From assembly GCA_910592005.1 (NCBI GenBank), contig CAJVPP010000746.1, positions 1 through 26,825 on the forward strand: a DNA stretch of 26,825 nt. Reading direction: 5' to 3'. The stretch's first letter is position 1. The number at the start of each line of letters is the position of its first letter. Shown in pieces: positions 10,705-22,312 of this stretch. The notes under the pieces were generated by a model. It worked only from the letters and a program-made list of their open reading frames with translations, made no database searches and was not told where the DNA came from. Source of the DNA: Funneliformis mosseae. Taxonomy: Eukaryota; Glomeromycota; Glomeromycetes; Glomerales; Glomeraceae. Made by a program: the position numbers and the translations under genes.

Positions 10705-13138
10705 ATGATTAAATTATTCCATAATAATAATGATAATTTATTTGAATGAAATAATTCTAACTTAATATTAATAATGAAATGAAATTAATGTAATTTAATT
10801 ACCTTGGTTTTTTAAAAAAATAATAATTGGAATATAATTATAATTTAATATATTATTGCAAGTTTTGATAATTTGAAAATAACTCAAATTATTATATTTA
10901 ACTAAGCTACTATTAAAAAAATTAATAAATTTAAGTGAAAACTTAAATTTAACTTAAACTTTATTATGTAATAATAATTAAAGATGAATTTTAATTAACT
11001 TTTTAAAATAAAATAATTATTAACTTTTTTAAATTGATTTATAATAGAATTAAATTATAAATTTTAATCATTATTATAAAAAGAAATATAATATACATTT
11101 TAGCCTTAATATATAAAATAAAAATCTTAATTAATTTAATAAGTATATTAATGTAAATTTAATGTTTTAACTCAATTCAAAATAGCTAAAAATATTTGGA
11201 TATACTAATCATATCTGTTTTAAGTAAATGGCTTTTAATGATGTTATAAATCAATTACTAATAAATAAACTAAATTAAAATCAGTAACTATTAATAAATT
11301 ATTATTTGTAAAATAAAATAGTAAATATTATAATCCTTTTATATAATTGTATATTTACAAACTAAAGGAATTTTAATTATTGATATTTATAATAAAATTA
11401 GATGTTTATATAATAATAAATTAATTAATAATCAATTAATTTAAAATCTACATTCATTTTTATTATTTAATTAAACAATGCATTTGATTGAAAAATTAAT
11501 TATATATGATTAATTAAGTAATTTAAATTTTAATTGATCATATAAATAAAAGACTAATCAAATAATTAATTATAATATTTTTCATTAATTAAATATCTTA
11601 TCTTAGATTATAGAAACTTATTAGGTAAATTTATCTGCTTATTTACTATAAATTTTCTTTTAATTAACTTTTATAAAAAATTAAAGTTTTTTTAAAAGTT
11701 TTTTTTATAAATTTATATTATATCAAAGTAATTTTTATTTTTTAATTATATAATAAAAATTTAAAATTATTTATAAACTAAAATTTTTAATTTTTAAAAA
11801 TATTTTATATTAAAAAATTTTATCATTAATCTTTAATAAACTTATTAAAATTTATTTTTAACAATATTAATTATAATAGAATATAAAATTTATTATAAAA
11901 AATAATTTTTTAAAAAAAATGTAATTTATTGTCATATAATATATTATTCTATTATATAACTATATTCATTATCTATATCACTCATTATAACATATTTATT
12001 ATATAGATCATTTTTATAATTTTATAATATTTGCCTAAAATTTCATAATGTAAATCAATTACATGATAAAATAATACATTGTTTAAATGATAAATAAATT
12101 CTTTTTTTATAACTTTATGATTTATTAAAAAATTATAATTTTCAATAATAATAAAATAATTTACCATATAAATTTTTAAGAAATTTTATAATAAACAATT
12201 TAAAACTTAATTTTAAATTTAAATTATTTAAAAAACTTTTTAATAAACTTAAAATTTTTATTAAATTATATTTTATATAATTATTATATAATTAAAATTA
12301 ATATTTAATATATTATTAAGAAATTAATATTTTTTATATATTATTGCCTATTAAATAATCTAAGAAATAATATTTAATGGTGTATTTATTAAAATAATAA
12401 AGTATATTTATTCAAATATATTAATTATTTATATATCTAATCTATATTCAATGATTAGCGAAATCTTAATTTTGCTAATTTTTTAATAAGATTTTGATAT
12501 AATTTTATTATATTTATAAAATTATTTAGTTTACCTTTTTGAATTTTACAGATTTTTTAATGAGATTTAATATAATTTTGTTATCTTTTAACTCTTACTA
12601 TTTAAATAACTTATTAAACCTTTACTTTAGATTTTGTATATAATAATTTTAGATATATTGATTTATATGATATAAAGCTATTAAATTAACATCTTAAAGA
12701 ATTTGTTATTTATATATTTATTTATAAAATTAACTTGATTGAGTAACTTTTATAAAGAATAATTTACAAATTTTTTATTAATATAAACTACTATTAATTC
12801 TATTTAAAAAGAATTCTTAACAAATAATCTTGGATTCATCTCATTAAGTGATAGTATTTTTATATTTTTGAGATTAATAGATAGCAAGATATAAGGAATT
12901 AAAATTTAATTTTTTTTTAATAATAATTTATCATTTATTTATCTTTAAAAATCATTAGTTAATTACATTTTTTAATTTTTACTTAGAAAACATCATAAAA
13001 TTTATTATAAAAGTATTAATTTTTAATAACATTTTTTTTTAAAATATTTAAAAATGATTTTAATTTATTAAATAAAATTGCCTACAAATTTATAGGCAAA
13101 ATAGTTAAAGGGATAATCATACATATACTATTTAGGAG
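10705..13138. other. A/T-only desert block
   Basis: About 2.4 kb of nearly pure A and T; for example, the 120 bases 11701-11760 plus 12181-12240 hold only about five G or C. No gene, RNA or intact repeat is visible. A 60-codon reverse ORF at 11985-12167 is low-complexity and rejected. Near the end lies an inverted repeat TTGCCTA (13078-13084) with TAGGCAA (13093-13099). A motif TAGGTAAATTTATCTGC at 11622-11638 closely matches one in the second desert block (26201-26217). Confidence 0.7.
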
Positions 13139-13463
13139 ACGTGTTGGTATTAAATTGTAAAATAATATCCGGATTTAAAATTCCTTCGGAAAATTTGAAT
13201 AGATTTTGTGTGCTGGTGGGAATGTAAGCATTGGTGGTATTCGAGGCCACCCAATTTTTCAATATTCATGCCTTTCATCGAAACTATTTTTGATACATTA
13301 AAGTGCTTCTGTATAAAAAAATTTGATTTAGATGAATGATTTAAATAATTTATTTTATTAATATATATAAGATTTACATATTACGTTCATTAATTTCGAC
13401 ATGCTATAAATGTATTTGGCACAGCATCAGTCAATCGCTGACTAATCATAACCGTTCCACCCA
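13139..13463 (-). pseudogene. Orphan coding-like remnant of unknown family
   Basis: G+C rises here relative to the desert next door. On the reverse strand, a plausible acceptor (TTTTACAAG before 13463) opens a frame reading VGGTVMISQRLTDAVPNTF and IACRN, then TAA at 13392-13390. Further on, after another acceptor-like TATACAG (exon from 13308), two overlapping frames look protein-like, one ending with NPDIILQFNTNTSPK before TAG. No start and no continuous frame link them. I read this as broken exons of an unknown gene. Alternatively it is an alternative 3' exon or the 3' UTR of the FIG4 gene just upstream. Confidence 0.3.
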
Positions 13464-13483
13464 CTTGTAAAATAATTATATAA

Positions 13484-16400
13484 TTATTCCTTAATGGTAT
13501 TCATCTTATCTTTATAAGACTCTTTCCTTACACCCTTTTCACCGCCTTTATTTCTATTATTAACAACATTATTATTTCCAACTAATTTACCAGTCTTTAC
13601 CCAACCTTCATAAGCTTGATATCTCCCCTTAGCTGCACCGCTACTAACATATTGACTTGAACCAACCGCTTGTAATATAGCATATTTTCTAGGAATTTCA
13701 AGATAATCTCCATATACCTTTTCATCTACCGAATCTACTTTCAAATCGGTTATTGGATTTGTAAGGTTGGCACGAAGGCAAAAGCTTGCATAATGAGGAT
13801 ATTCCGAATTACTTTTTAATGAAGGATCGTTGTCTCCATTTGGTGTTGATGTTAAAGTCATATTCTTATTTTGATTTATATATCTATTGCAAAAAAAAAA
13901 GATCGAAAATTAATCCTATCGATTGAAGAATTTATGATTACAAACTATAATTCGTTCACTTACTGTATGTATTCTCTGGCCTCATTTGATGATACATTTG
14001 GATTTAAGCTTTTTGATACCATTGATTCCATAATAGTTGATGGATTGTCCTTTTTTGATACCGTCGATTCTATCGATGACGGATTATCCTTTCCTATACT
14101 TGTTATTCCTTGACCTTTCTCTTTCTCTTCAACATCTTTTGGCTTGGTATTCGGTAACGCAAGCCATTTTTTAACACCTCCGATATTCATCAATCTATTA
14201 ATTAATCAACATAATTATTATCAGGTCGGCAGATTATAATTACTTTTGTAGGAAAACTTACCTCGTGGCCTGTTGAGTAACACGAACAGTAAACGGGCTA
14301 TAATCATAAGCTCCAAGCTCAGCACTGTAAATAATAATATGAAATATTCATTAACAGAAATTGTCATCATATAATAATCGAAACTAGCGATAGTATTAGA
14401 ATATACATTGCGGGTATATATTTCGTTGTGCTATTCATGTTGTATGCGAATAGTTTTTCAAATGAAGTAAACAATCTTGGACGATAATATTCGATCCAAT
14501 ATCCAGAATATGGATCTGTCTCGTCGTCAAATTGATGATCTAATCGTGAGACAGGCTGATATTTTGTGATATCAGGTTGCTCATCTTTTGGCTCAAGAAC
14601 ATCTTTTGTCCACCAATTTATATAACTTCATAATAGAATAAATTTTTGTTAAATAATAAATAAATAAATAAATAAATAATAATCGTTCAAAGCATCGTTT
14701 TACCTTCTAGGTGGTCTTTTAAAACGTGGATCCTCATTATGCAAATAATAATCATTTGGTAGTTCCCATAAATTTGGAAGCCCTTTCTGTGGAACAAAGT
14801 TTCCAAGGAAAAGATTCATTGCATCCTGCTTTTCAGCATCTACACGAAATAACAATAGCGTATATACTTAAAATTAATATTGACCATACAAGCTTTTATG
14901 AATTTACACATACCAGCAAATGCATTGTTATAATATCTCCTTAGATTCTCAATCAAATCTCTAGAGTGACTTGTCCATTGATTTATTTTACGATATGAGT
15001 CTATTGTATTAACCAAATTTGATCCACCATACTGCAACGCAATGGTATCTCCGTGGTCATGGTACATATCTGTCAACATATTCAGGACATCGGAATCTAC
15101 CGGGACCCGAGGCTCATCGATAATTCCCAGGGCATATAACTATAAGTGACAACAAGAAAAAGTTAATAGACATAAAAACAAAGTCTTTACAACAATATTC
15201 AAAAAAGATGCAAGTACTTGATGTCCTAAAGCACATTTTCCAATTATTAGCTGGGCGGCGTTTGTACGATCCAGACAATCAATGCAATTTGTCCTAACAA
15301 CCCCGCTTTGTCGAAGAAACATTCTTCGTGTTTGAGGCTTTCCATTTCTAAAAATTAAAAAGAATATCAACCAAAAAATTCACGCATGCAAAAGATAATT
15401 TTTTTAAAAAAAAAATAATAATATATACTTCTCTTCTCTTTTTAAAACATTTATCCATGCCTCTGGCCCACTATGGAAAAATCCAGTGTCTGCCAAATAT
15501 TCTTCAGCGAAACCTTCCATCAAGTCTACAACATCTTCGTCACTGGATAAAAAAATTTTTCGATGAACGATAATCTTTTTTTTTTTAAAAAAAAAAAATA
15601 AAAATAAAGGAATTAAAAGAAAAAGAAAACAATTTACCCCTTTCTGGCTTTTGACATATCCCATGCGATATACTTTAAACATTTATCTGGTAAGAATTGA
15701 CTTAAATAAGCCATAGTCTCTGAAAATTCATCTCCTAAAATTCCCTCACGTGGATTTTTTTCTTTTGTCTACAATTCAGAAGCGAAACTATTGACGTTTT
15801 GTATGGGATAATATAAATACACAAGAGAAAGACAATACCTACCTTAATCAAATTCAAAACAATTATGGGCGCTCCATATCGTTTAAACATATTATCGAAA
15901 TGCAATGCCGCAGCAGCAAAGAAGGGATCTCGAAAGTTTACTATGATAATAAAATAAAGTTAAAATAAATTTAGAATAAATATGAAAATAATAAAAAAAA
16001 CTTACTGGCTATTGGCGGTTTTGGAGACATGTTTGTTACGTCTTGTGACCAAAATAACGGTATCGATCCACGATGTTGAACATAGGAAGAATAGTACGGG
16101 TTATCATAGAGACCAGATCGATGAAAAGAAGTAGTACTCATTTCCGATACGATTTGCTCAGTTTCTACATCATTGGCAACATAACCCTTAACAATTCAAT
16201 CCAATCGTATAAAAAATTAAGCGTGAATAACTTGTAAATATACGACATATAAGATAAATCATTCACACGTGAAGGAAATATATACTTGATCATTAACACC
16301 ACGTTTTAAGAAACGAGCCCCGGCAAAATAACGAGACCTTCGTGCAATCAACGTTACGAAAATATTTCGTCCAAAAATTGATATTTCTAATCATTAATTA

Positions 16401-17543
16401 AAGAAAATTCAACACTTTAAAAAAGAATTTTTTTTATTAAAAAGGTAATAATATTATTATAATTAATATAAATATTTCCACGTTTAATTATACTCACTTG
16501 ACTGATCCACGAATCCGTGTATAATCGGAAGAATCCAGTCCGAATTATTTTTTAAGCTTCTGAATCCAGTTTCTAATAAATAATGATTCCAAACAAACAT
16601 TTCGTTGTATGAAAAATTCTTACGATTTGGTGGATGTGTCATATTATGCTGTAACGTGTGTGTAATATCATACGTATAACTAAAATAAAAATTCTTCGTC
16701 AAGTCCACATTATTGAAAATATTATTATATCTGTTGAATTTTTTTTTTTTAAAAAAAAAAAATTATTATTTGTTAAAAAGTCGAATCGTTCATAAAAATA
16801 AAATTTTATCTTGAATCAATTACCTGTATTCATCAGAATTCTTTTCAGGTTTCGTAGGCGGACCAATGGGTCTAAGAATTGTTTCATCGATGTGATAAAT
16901 ATAATGACCTCCTATTAAGGCAACAGCGCTTCTCTTTGTAATTAATGAAATGTAGTATCCTTCATTAAATTTAATAAATCCTGTTAAAAATAAAGTAGAA
17001 AAAGATAAGTTATTATTTAATAAACAACAGTGCTTCTTATTATGCTCAGAGAGTGACACACCTACAATCCCATACGCCATTACAACTTTGTTTAAACCTC
17101 CTGAGACTCTATTTCCTTCCTCAAGAACTGTTAAAATATCAGTTATTTCTTGTTTAGAATAGATAACATCATCCTCAATCACGGTGAGTTCTGTAGGCGT
17201 CGTTCGATCGATTTTCAATATCCGGAATCTGTTATCACTTTGATTAGATCCCACCATATAATAATTCTTTTATTTTAAAGCGAAAAAGAAATCGATAAAT
17301 TGATCATTCTAATTAATTCAAACCCACACTATAAAAATTTATTGACAAAATGTATTGTACCGTTTTAGTCTCATATAATATAAATTTATTCAAAACTAAT
17401 CGATCAACTTTGTTTGCATCTTCGAAGTCAAAACATCCAATAGCTGGTGGCGCAGATAATCGGTTTACAAACGATGATTTCATGCTCACTTTTGCAAGAT
17501 TGGCATATGAAAATCGCTGATTTGAAACATCCACGGCTGCCAT
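13484..17543 (-). CDS. FIG4: Polyphosphoinositide phosphatase FIG4 (SAC domain), 16 exons
   Basis: Removes the 5-phosphate of PI(3,5)P2 at vacuole/endosome membranes and works in the Fab1-Vac14 complex. Exons, in coding order: 17543-17361, 17266-17062, 16980-16824, 16730-16498, 16386-16286, 16186-16006, 15940-15843, 15768-15638, 15542-15429, 15347-15218, 15139-14914, 14839-14704, 14625-14407, 14324-14262, 14194-13964, 13883-13484; 2808 nt, 935 aa (human 907, yeast 879). Markers: [86 protein letters not shown], then the SAC P-loop [12 protein letters not shown] (486-497) with catalytic C489 and R495 of CX5R intact. After it come [26 protein letters not shown] and SPFTVR. The C-terminal tail beyond about residue 730 is low-complexity. 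Start has A at -3. All introns are GT..AG, 65-111 bp. Looks functional. Confidence 0.93.
15576..15598. repeat. T11-A12 homopolymer palindrome in FIG4 intron
   Basis: T at 15576-15586 is followed immediately by A at 15587-15598, inside the intron 15543-15637. Same layout as the tract in FMO intron 1. Confidence 0.8.
16739..16762. repeat. T12-A12 homopolymer palindrome in FIG4 intron
   Basis: T at 16739-16750 is followed immediately by A at 16751-16762, inside the intron 16731-16823, near its 3' splice site in the sense of transcription. Confidence 0.8.
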
Positions 17544-17878
17544 GTTTACTTCTCTTATTATAAATTTACTTATTTTTTTTCACACCCAAAACTAATTTTA
17601 AATATTAAATATGAAATCAGATAATGAACGAACATATATTAATTTAACTTAATTTGATTAATCATTATAAATTTTAAAAACTCACATAATTTACAAAAAA
17701 TTCAAATAATCTCAAATCAAACACTGTCTCCCACAATTAGCACAAATAAAGTCGAATATATATATTTAAATTTGTTACACAAAAAGTGAGATCTAAACAT
17801 AAGCACGTGATTTACATCTAATCAAAAATACTGCAATAATTTTTTTTTCAATAAAAAAATTTTTTGACAAAAAAAAAA
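17544..17878. promoter_or_regulatory. Divergent promoter region between FIG4 and NAF1
   Basis: The two start codons face away from each other across 335 bp, so both promoters must lie here. An exact E-box CACGTG occurs at 17804-17809, about 70 bp before the NAF1 ATG, and TATATATATTTAAA near 17757-17770 could act as a TATA element. Co-regulation is possible but not shown. Confidence 0.6.
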
Positions 17879-19572
17879 ATGAATTCAGAACCTTCGAATA
17901 TTGAAGAAGCGATAAATTCATTGTCATATGAACAGCAACTAAAACACCCGTCACCGAATGTTAAAGAGGAAGCTCTGTATGATGATCTCGACCAAAGTGA
18001 ATACACTGAAGAAGAGGAGATAAATGTGTTATGTTCAAGCTCTATGCCTGTTTATCCGACACTTGAAATTCCTGTCGATTTTACAATACCCAAAACACCA
18101 GTGGATAATAACGAGGAGTTTACAATGAGCAAAGAATCAGAAGATAAGAATGAAGATATACTCAAAGCACCGGTGGTTAAGAAAGAAGATTCTACAATAT
18201 CCAAAACAACATTGGATAAGAATGAGGAGTTTACAATAAGCAATTCATTAGTAGATAAGAATGAAGATATACCCAAAGCACCGGTGGATAAGAATGAAGA
18301 TTCTACAATATCTAAAACACCAGTGGATAAGAATGAAGATTCTACAATACCAGTAAATAAGAACGAAGATTTTGCAATAAGTATAGCATTAGAAGATAAG
18401 AATGAAGACGTTACAATGACGGAAAAGTAAATACTTAAAAACTTGGTTTTAACATATTAAACATTAATCATAATATATTTATTTATTTATTTACATTAGC
18501 TTAGATTCTGATTCTGACTCTGATTCTAGTATCTCTGATTTTGAAATGGCGGACATAGATGATTTTGAGCAAGCCATGATATCTGTGGATCAAGTATTTT
18601 ATGAGGAAGAAATGGGATTAGGTTCAGAACCTTTACGGACAAAAAATGAGATTACTGATATAATAATCAATAAAACTACATTGGAAATTAAACCTGATAT
18701 GCATCTAACAGAAATTGGCTTTATACTTCATGTAGTGAAAAACCAAGTGGTTGTTAAACCTAGTGTTACTGGTGAATGTAACATTTTGGATGTGGGAACA
18801 GTTTTAGTTCTAGATAATAGGGAGCTTCTTGGTGAAGTAAATAATATTTCAAATTAACAAGTTTCTTTGTGATATCACCTTTATTTATTTCATCAATTTA
18901 TAAATTTCAATTTATTTTTACCAATAGATCTTTGAGACGATAGGTCCAGTAACACATCCAATGTATGTGGTTCGTTTTAATGACTCATCCGAAATTAACA
19001 AGGAGAAAGTCATAAAAGATGCAAAAGTTTTCAGAGTTAATGAATTGTCACATTTTGTATTTATTGGGGAGATTTCTGTGCATAAAGGATGCGATGCGAG
19101 TAATTTATATGACGAAGAAGTTAATGAAGAGGTGTAGTGGTTATTGAATTTTTTTTTTTTTTGGACGATAATACAGATTCAAACTAACACATTTTTAAAT
19201 CCCTATTATAGGAAATTGAATTTTCTGATGATGAGAAAGAAAAATTATATAATACAATGCAAAAGCGTAAAATGAAGGAGTAAGTAAATTTATTAGCTAA
19301 ACTTTTCATGTTAAAAATGTATGTAATATATATATATTTTTTTAATAAAATTTCGTATTATTAGTTCAATAACAACCAACCGTGGCGAGCGAGGAAACAG
19401 AGGAAATAGAGGAAACAGAGGAAACAGAAGAAACAGAGGAAGAGGAAACAGAGGAGCCCACCACCCATACCCGCCTCGAAACGATCATGGAGAGAACGGT
19501 ACGGTGGATAGTACGGTAAATAGGGTGGATAGTGACTTTGAATATAACATCTTAACCCGTCCTCCTGGATAA
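17879..19572 (+). CDS. NAF1: H/ACA snoRNP assembly factor NAF1, 5 exons
   Basis: Nuclear factor that binds Cbf5/dyskerin during H/ACA RNP assembly before exchange for Gar1. Exons 17879-18426, 18500-18836, 18928-19131, 19212-19279, 19365-19572 give 1365 nt (454 aa; family about 490). The ATG at 17879 is the first in frame; the upstream TTG at 17864 is not a credible start. Order: acidic N-terminal region with 12-13-residue KNED repeats (66-183), acidic serine run LDSDSDSDSS (184-193), Gar1-like core opened by PLRTKNE (227-233) and holding LGEIFETIGPVTHPMYVVRF (from about 293) and KGCDASNLYDEE, then FSDDEKE and a C-terminal RGN tail (from about 388). These are the standard NAF1 landmarks. Intact, with canonical introns of 73-91 bp. 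Diverges from FIG4. Confidence 0.9.
18074..18426 (+). repeat. In-frame KNED repeat tract in NAF1 exon 1
   Basis: About nine in-frame units of 10-15 codons built on VDKNEDSTISKTP, with variants such as VDNNEEFTMSK, LVDKNEDIPKAP and LEDKNEDVTM. The DNA units are imperfect copies of GTGGATAAGAATGAAGA. The tract lies in the disordered acidic part of NAF1, a place where copy number could vary between strains. Confidence 0.8.
19393..19455 (+). repeat. 9-bp tandem repeat encoding the RGN tail of NAF1
   Basis: Units GGAAACAGA, GGAAATAGA, GGAAACAGA, GGAAACAGA, AGAAACAGA, then GGAAGA and GGAAACAGA read in frame as repeated Gly-Asn-Arg. RGG/RGN-type tails bind RNA and are often arginine-methylated (family knowledge). 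Confidence 0.85.
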
Positions 19573-20723
19573 GCAAGGAAGATTAAGGCAAATTTTAATC
19601 AACTAAATCTTTAAACTGATTTTACTATAAATATGACTAAGCTTAATTATGGTCTTTAGTATTTATATTAGTGGTAAGTTGCCAGTTTGATAATACGTTA
19701 GATGTCTTGTGTAATCGTTTATGTTAAACAAACTGTTACTTTGATCTTATAATGTTACGCTCAATAGTACAAAAAGGAATATTTATTAATTTTTGTATTT
19801 ATTTTTTTGCGATGATGATTATAATTAAAATTATAATGCGATTATGGAAACACATGTCAAACGTGAATATATGTATATATTAATGATATCACATTTATCA
19901 AGCATATCGAACTATTTTTATATCAATATTCCATCAATATTAAGCTATCAAAAAATATGATTCATATCGAGGTATCGAGGTTAGCAAATAACCTTAAATG
20001 ATCGATTTTATTTCAAAGTCATTATTTATAAATATTTACGTAAAATAATTTATTTATAATACTTATAATAAAATCTCTTATATCGAAATCTGATTATAAT
20101 AAATGAAGTTTAATTATATTAATAAATTATATTTAAATTAAATTTTTAATCCTTCTAATTCTATTATAATCACTCTTATTTAAATTTAAACATTATATTC
20201 AATTTCAAATACCAAATTCTTGATTCTTAATCCCAATATTGACTCAAATATTATACTTAATCTTTAATGTTTAATGCCTAATCCCTACTCTAAACCTAAC
20301 TCAAACATAAAAACTTAAAAAAAATAATGATATTAAAACCAAAATAAAAAGATCTATAAAACTTAATTTCAGATTTTTTAATGTTAATAAGATTTTAATA
20401 TCATTTTACCACTATTATAAATTTATTTAAATTTTATATTTTTTGCTAAAAGTTTTAATATTTTTTTTTCAAATCTTAATCTAATTATTACAATTTTATT
20501 TTTAAAATTACTTTAATTTATAAAAAAAAATGTTTAAGTAAATAAATTATTGTTATTATTCAAATTTAATAATAATTAATTTAAAAATCACATTACAGAT
20601 TATTTGATTTATGATATTTTATAATTTAATTATACTAAAAACATTTTTATATAGAATATTATTATCCTTAATAATATAATATATTAGGATTTTAGTTTAT
20701 TTTAAATAAAACAAAAGAATGTA
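19573..20723. other. Intergenic AT-rich region downstream of NAF1
   Basis: NAF1 3' flank grading into A/T-rich sequence. No gene found. Because 20724-20749 is the right end of a family-A transposon, some of this stretch is probably old transposon interior, but I could not find the matching left end (CAGTAGCGG) in it. Confidence 0.45.
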
Positions 20724-20749
20724 GTCAAATACTTATGACCGCTACTGTA
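20724..20749 (+). repeat. Transposon terminal repeat, family A, copy 1 (right end)
   Basis: GTCAAATACTTATGACC followed by GCTACTGTA. The outer end reads CAGTAGCGG on the reverse strand and is followed by TA, as in Tc1/mariner/pogo elements. The same 20-bp core TACTTATGACCGCTACTGTA recurs at 24064-24083, and inverted at 26622-26641. Confidence 0.75.
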
Positions 20750-20981
20750 TATGTGGATGTGTGTTGAAGTTTGCAAATAGAGTAAATCTTCTCAATTACT
20801 GTATAGCGCTCTATAAAGTACCCTGGGTACTAATTGCCAAACTCGGGCTGACTGTAAATAATACCCCCAGGAGTACTGTGTATAATGGAGGATATACTAA
20901 ATGGGATATTGTGCTAGGAATACAATTTATCAAATTTAGATAATCGGGATGATTGGTTGATCATCTTTTTTTATATATTGA

Positions 20982-21242
20982 ATAAAGAGAAATTTCTGTG
21001 AATTTTACGGGTGTTCCAAATGCTTTAATAAATGCAATGCAAAGAATGGACAAGATGTCGAGAAAACTATAGAATCCTCTTCAGCTTCAACAAATCAACC
21101 ACTTACACCTACACCTACACCTATGCCTATAACTACAACTGTAGAAACACACTTCAGGAATCTTCAGCTTCATCAAACACTATTTCAGAACAAAGTTTTA
21201 TTTCCGTCACTACTTGAAACTCAACCAAACCAATGTATGTAA
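20982..21242 (+). pseudogene. Decayed Cys-rich, Ser/Thr/Pro-rich gene fragment
   Basis: One frame reads FCEFYGCSKCFNKCNAKNGQ (20994-21053), a CxxC-rich stretch, then TIESSSASTNQPLTPTPTP and VET. The sense then continues in another frame as LQESSASSNTISEQSFISV up to a TGA at 21215-21217, while the first frame resumes with ETQPNQCM. This fits two indels that cancel out, an extra AC near 21146 and an extra T near 21214. The Cys cluster resembles a zinc finger such as part of a LIM domain, but I cannot assign it firmly. No start is visible. It lies inside family-B transposon DNA. Confidence 0.35.
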
Positions 21243-21263
21243 AATTAAATTGAAACTTTGCTG

Positions 21264-21356
21264 ATGGAAATGAGAAAACAGGAACAAGTGAAGGGGGAAT
21301 ATGATACAAAATACCTTTCTTTTGAATTTAATTCCAAAATATTTGATATGATTTAG
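21264..21356 (+). pseudogene. Short coding-like remnant, family unknown
   Basis: Thirty codons beginning MEMRKQEQVKGEYDTKYLSF and ending IFDMI before TAG. Composition is protein-like, with few low-complexity runs. It lies between the Cys-rich fragment and the transglutaminase-like fragment and may belong to the same broken gene. Too short to identify. Confidence 0.2.
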
Positions 21357-21526
21357 GTTAATATAAATAATCATGCAATACATCCTTTGAATGAATGCTA
21401 TTGAATTTCTACATTATAATAAGGTATGAAAGCAAATTTTGATCTGAAATGCTGTATATTAATATTAAAGTACTTTTAATTCAATTCATATCTGTTTAAC
21501 AGGATCACGGTCTACTAATAGTGCAA

Positions 21527-21784
21527 GTGTATTGAAAAAAATAGAATGGTTATATATGCTGAATATTTAAATTGTTAAATTCAATCAGAAAGATATAATA
21601 AAGGTTGATAGATATGCTAAAGGTAATTAGCTTTTCTAAAATTAAGATTAAAATAATTTTTTATTTAACCTTTCTCTTTTTTTTAGATATCAAATATCAA
21701 GTCGAAGATGATGTATCGAGTTATAATCATGCATGGAATGCTATATTATATGAAGGATATGGGATATTAATAATAAACAATTAA
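21527..21784 (+). pseudogene. Decayed transglutaminase-like (KY/hillarin-type) fragment
   Basis: A frame with one stop leads to IIKVDRYAK, then a GT..AG intron (21622-21686) and DIKYQVEDDVSSYNHAWNAI, then LYEGYGILIINN and TAA. VxxYAKxxxY followed by NHAWNAV is the signature around the catalytic His of the transglutaminase-like superfamily, where a GYAKG..Y....NHAWN.V..DG.W.L.D pattern is usual. The W.L.D part after it is degraded, and the catalytic Cys region upstream was not found. So this is a non-functional domain remnant within the transposon. Identification rests on about 25 residues. Confidence 0.4.
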
Positions 21785-22149
21785 TAAAATTTTAATCCAT
21801 TTTATTTCATGTATTCTCTCCTATGAAAATAATATTTAATCATTAACTAACAAACCCTAAATTATTGATATTAACCAATAATTCATCTAAAAAATTTATG
21901 AAATTAAATCGCAATTTCAATTTTTTGAAAATGATATATTTTACAAAATCTGAAAACATCAAAATATAAAATAATATAAAAAGGTTTGTTAATTTTATTA
22001 TAACTGAATTGATAAATTATTTAAAATTAATTAGAATTTTTAGCTAATTCTTGTGATGAAGTATTTAAATCTAAATGACTTAATTTTAGTTATGTGTTAA
22101 ATACGAGGGGTATTATAATTTGCATTTTATGAGGAATATTATAATTAAT

Positions 22150-22193
22150 ATAGGGATGTGATCTAAAGAAGATCAGCATATATCACACCCTAT
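22150..22193. repeat. Hairpin-forming inverted repeat upstream of transposase
   Basis: ATAGGGATGTGAT (22150-22162) pairs with ATCACACCCTAT (22182-22193) with a single bulge. It is followed closely by GGTGATCAAAATGAACACG (22200-22218), which resembles a Tc1-type terminal sequence. I found no convincing partner on the right side of the transposase. Confidence 0.45.
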
Positions 22194-22312
22194 ATAAAAG
22201 GTGATCAAAATGAACACGTTAAAAATTTTAACTTTAAACATATCAAATGAAACCAGCAAAGCAAAAAAAGGATATTTTTTTTATTATATATATACAATAA
22301 ATTGTATATAAT

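Noticed and set aside
11985..12167. 60-codon reverse ORF in the first A/T desert
   Set aside because: Composition is what A/T-only DNA gives by chance (Ile, Asn, Lys, Tyr, Phe).
13871..14113. Forward 80-codon ORF
   Set aside because: Overlaps FIG4 exon 15 and intron 15 in antisense. The FIG4 reading is supported by frame and splice sites.
18052..18276. Reverse ORF of Ser/Val/Leu repeats
   Set aside because: Antisense of the NAF1 KNED repeat tract.
19361..19576. Reverse ORF rich in CFLCFL repeats
   Set aside because: Antisense of the NAF1 RGN tail repeats; the hydrophobic repeat is an artefact of the 9-bp unit.
20761..20943. 60-codon ORF starting before the left end of element B
   Set aside because: It spans the transposon boundary and its terminal repeat, so it is unlikely to be a real protein.
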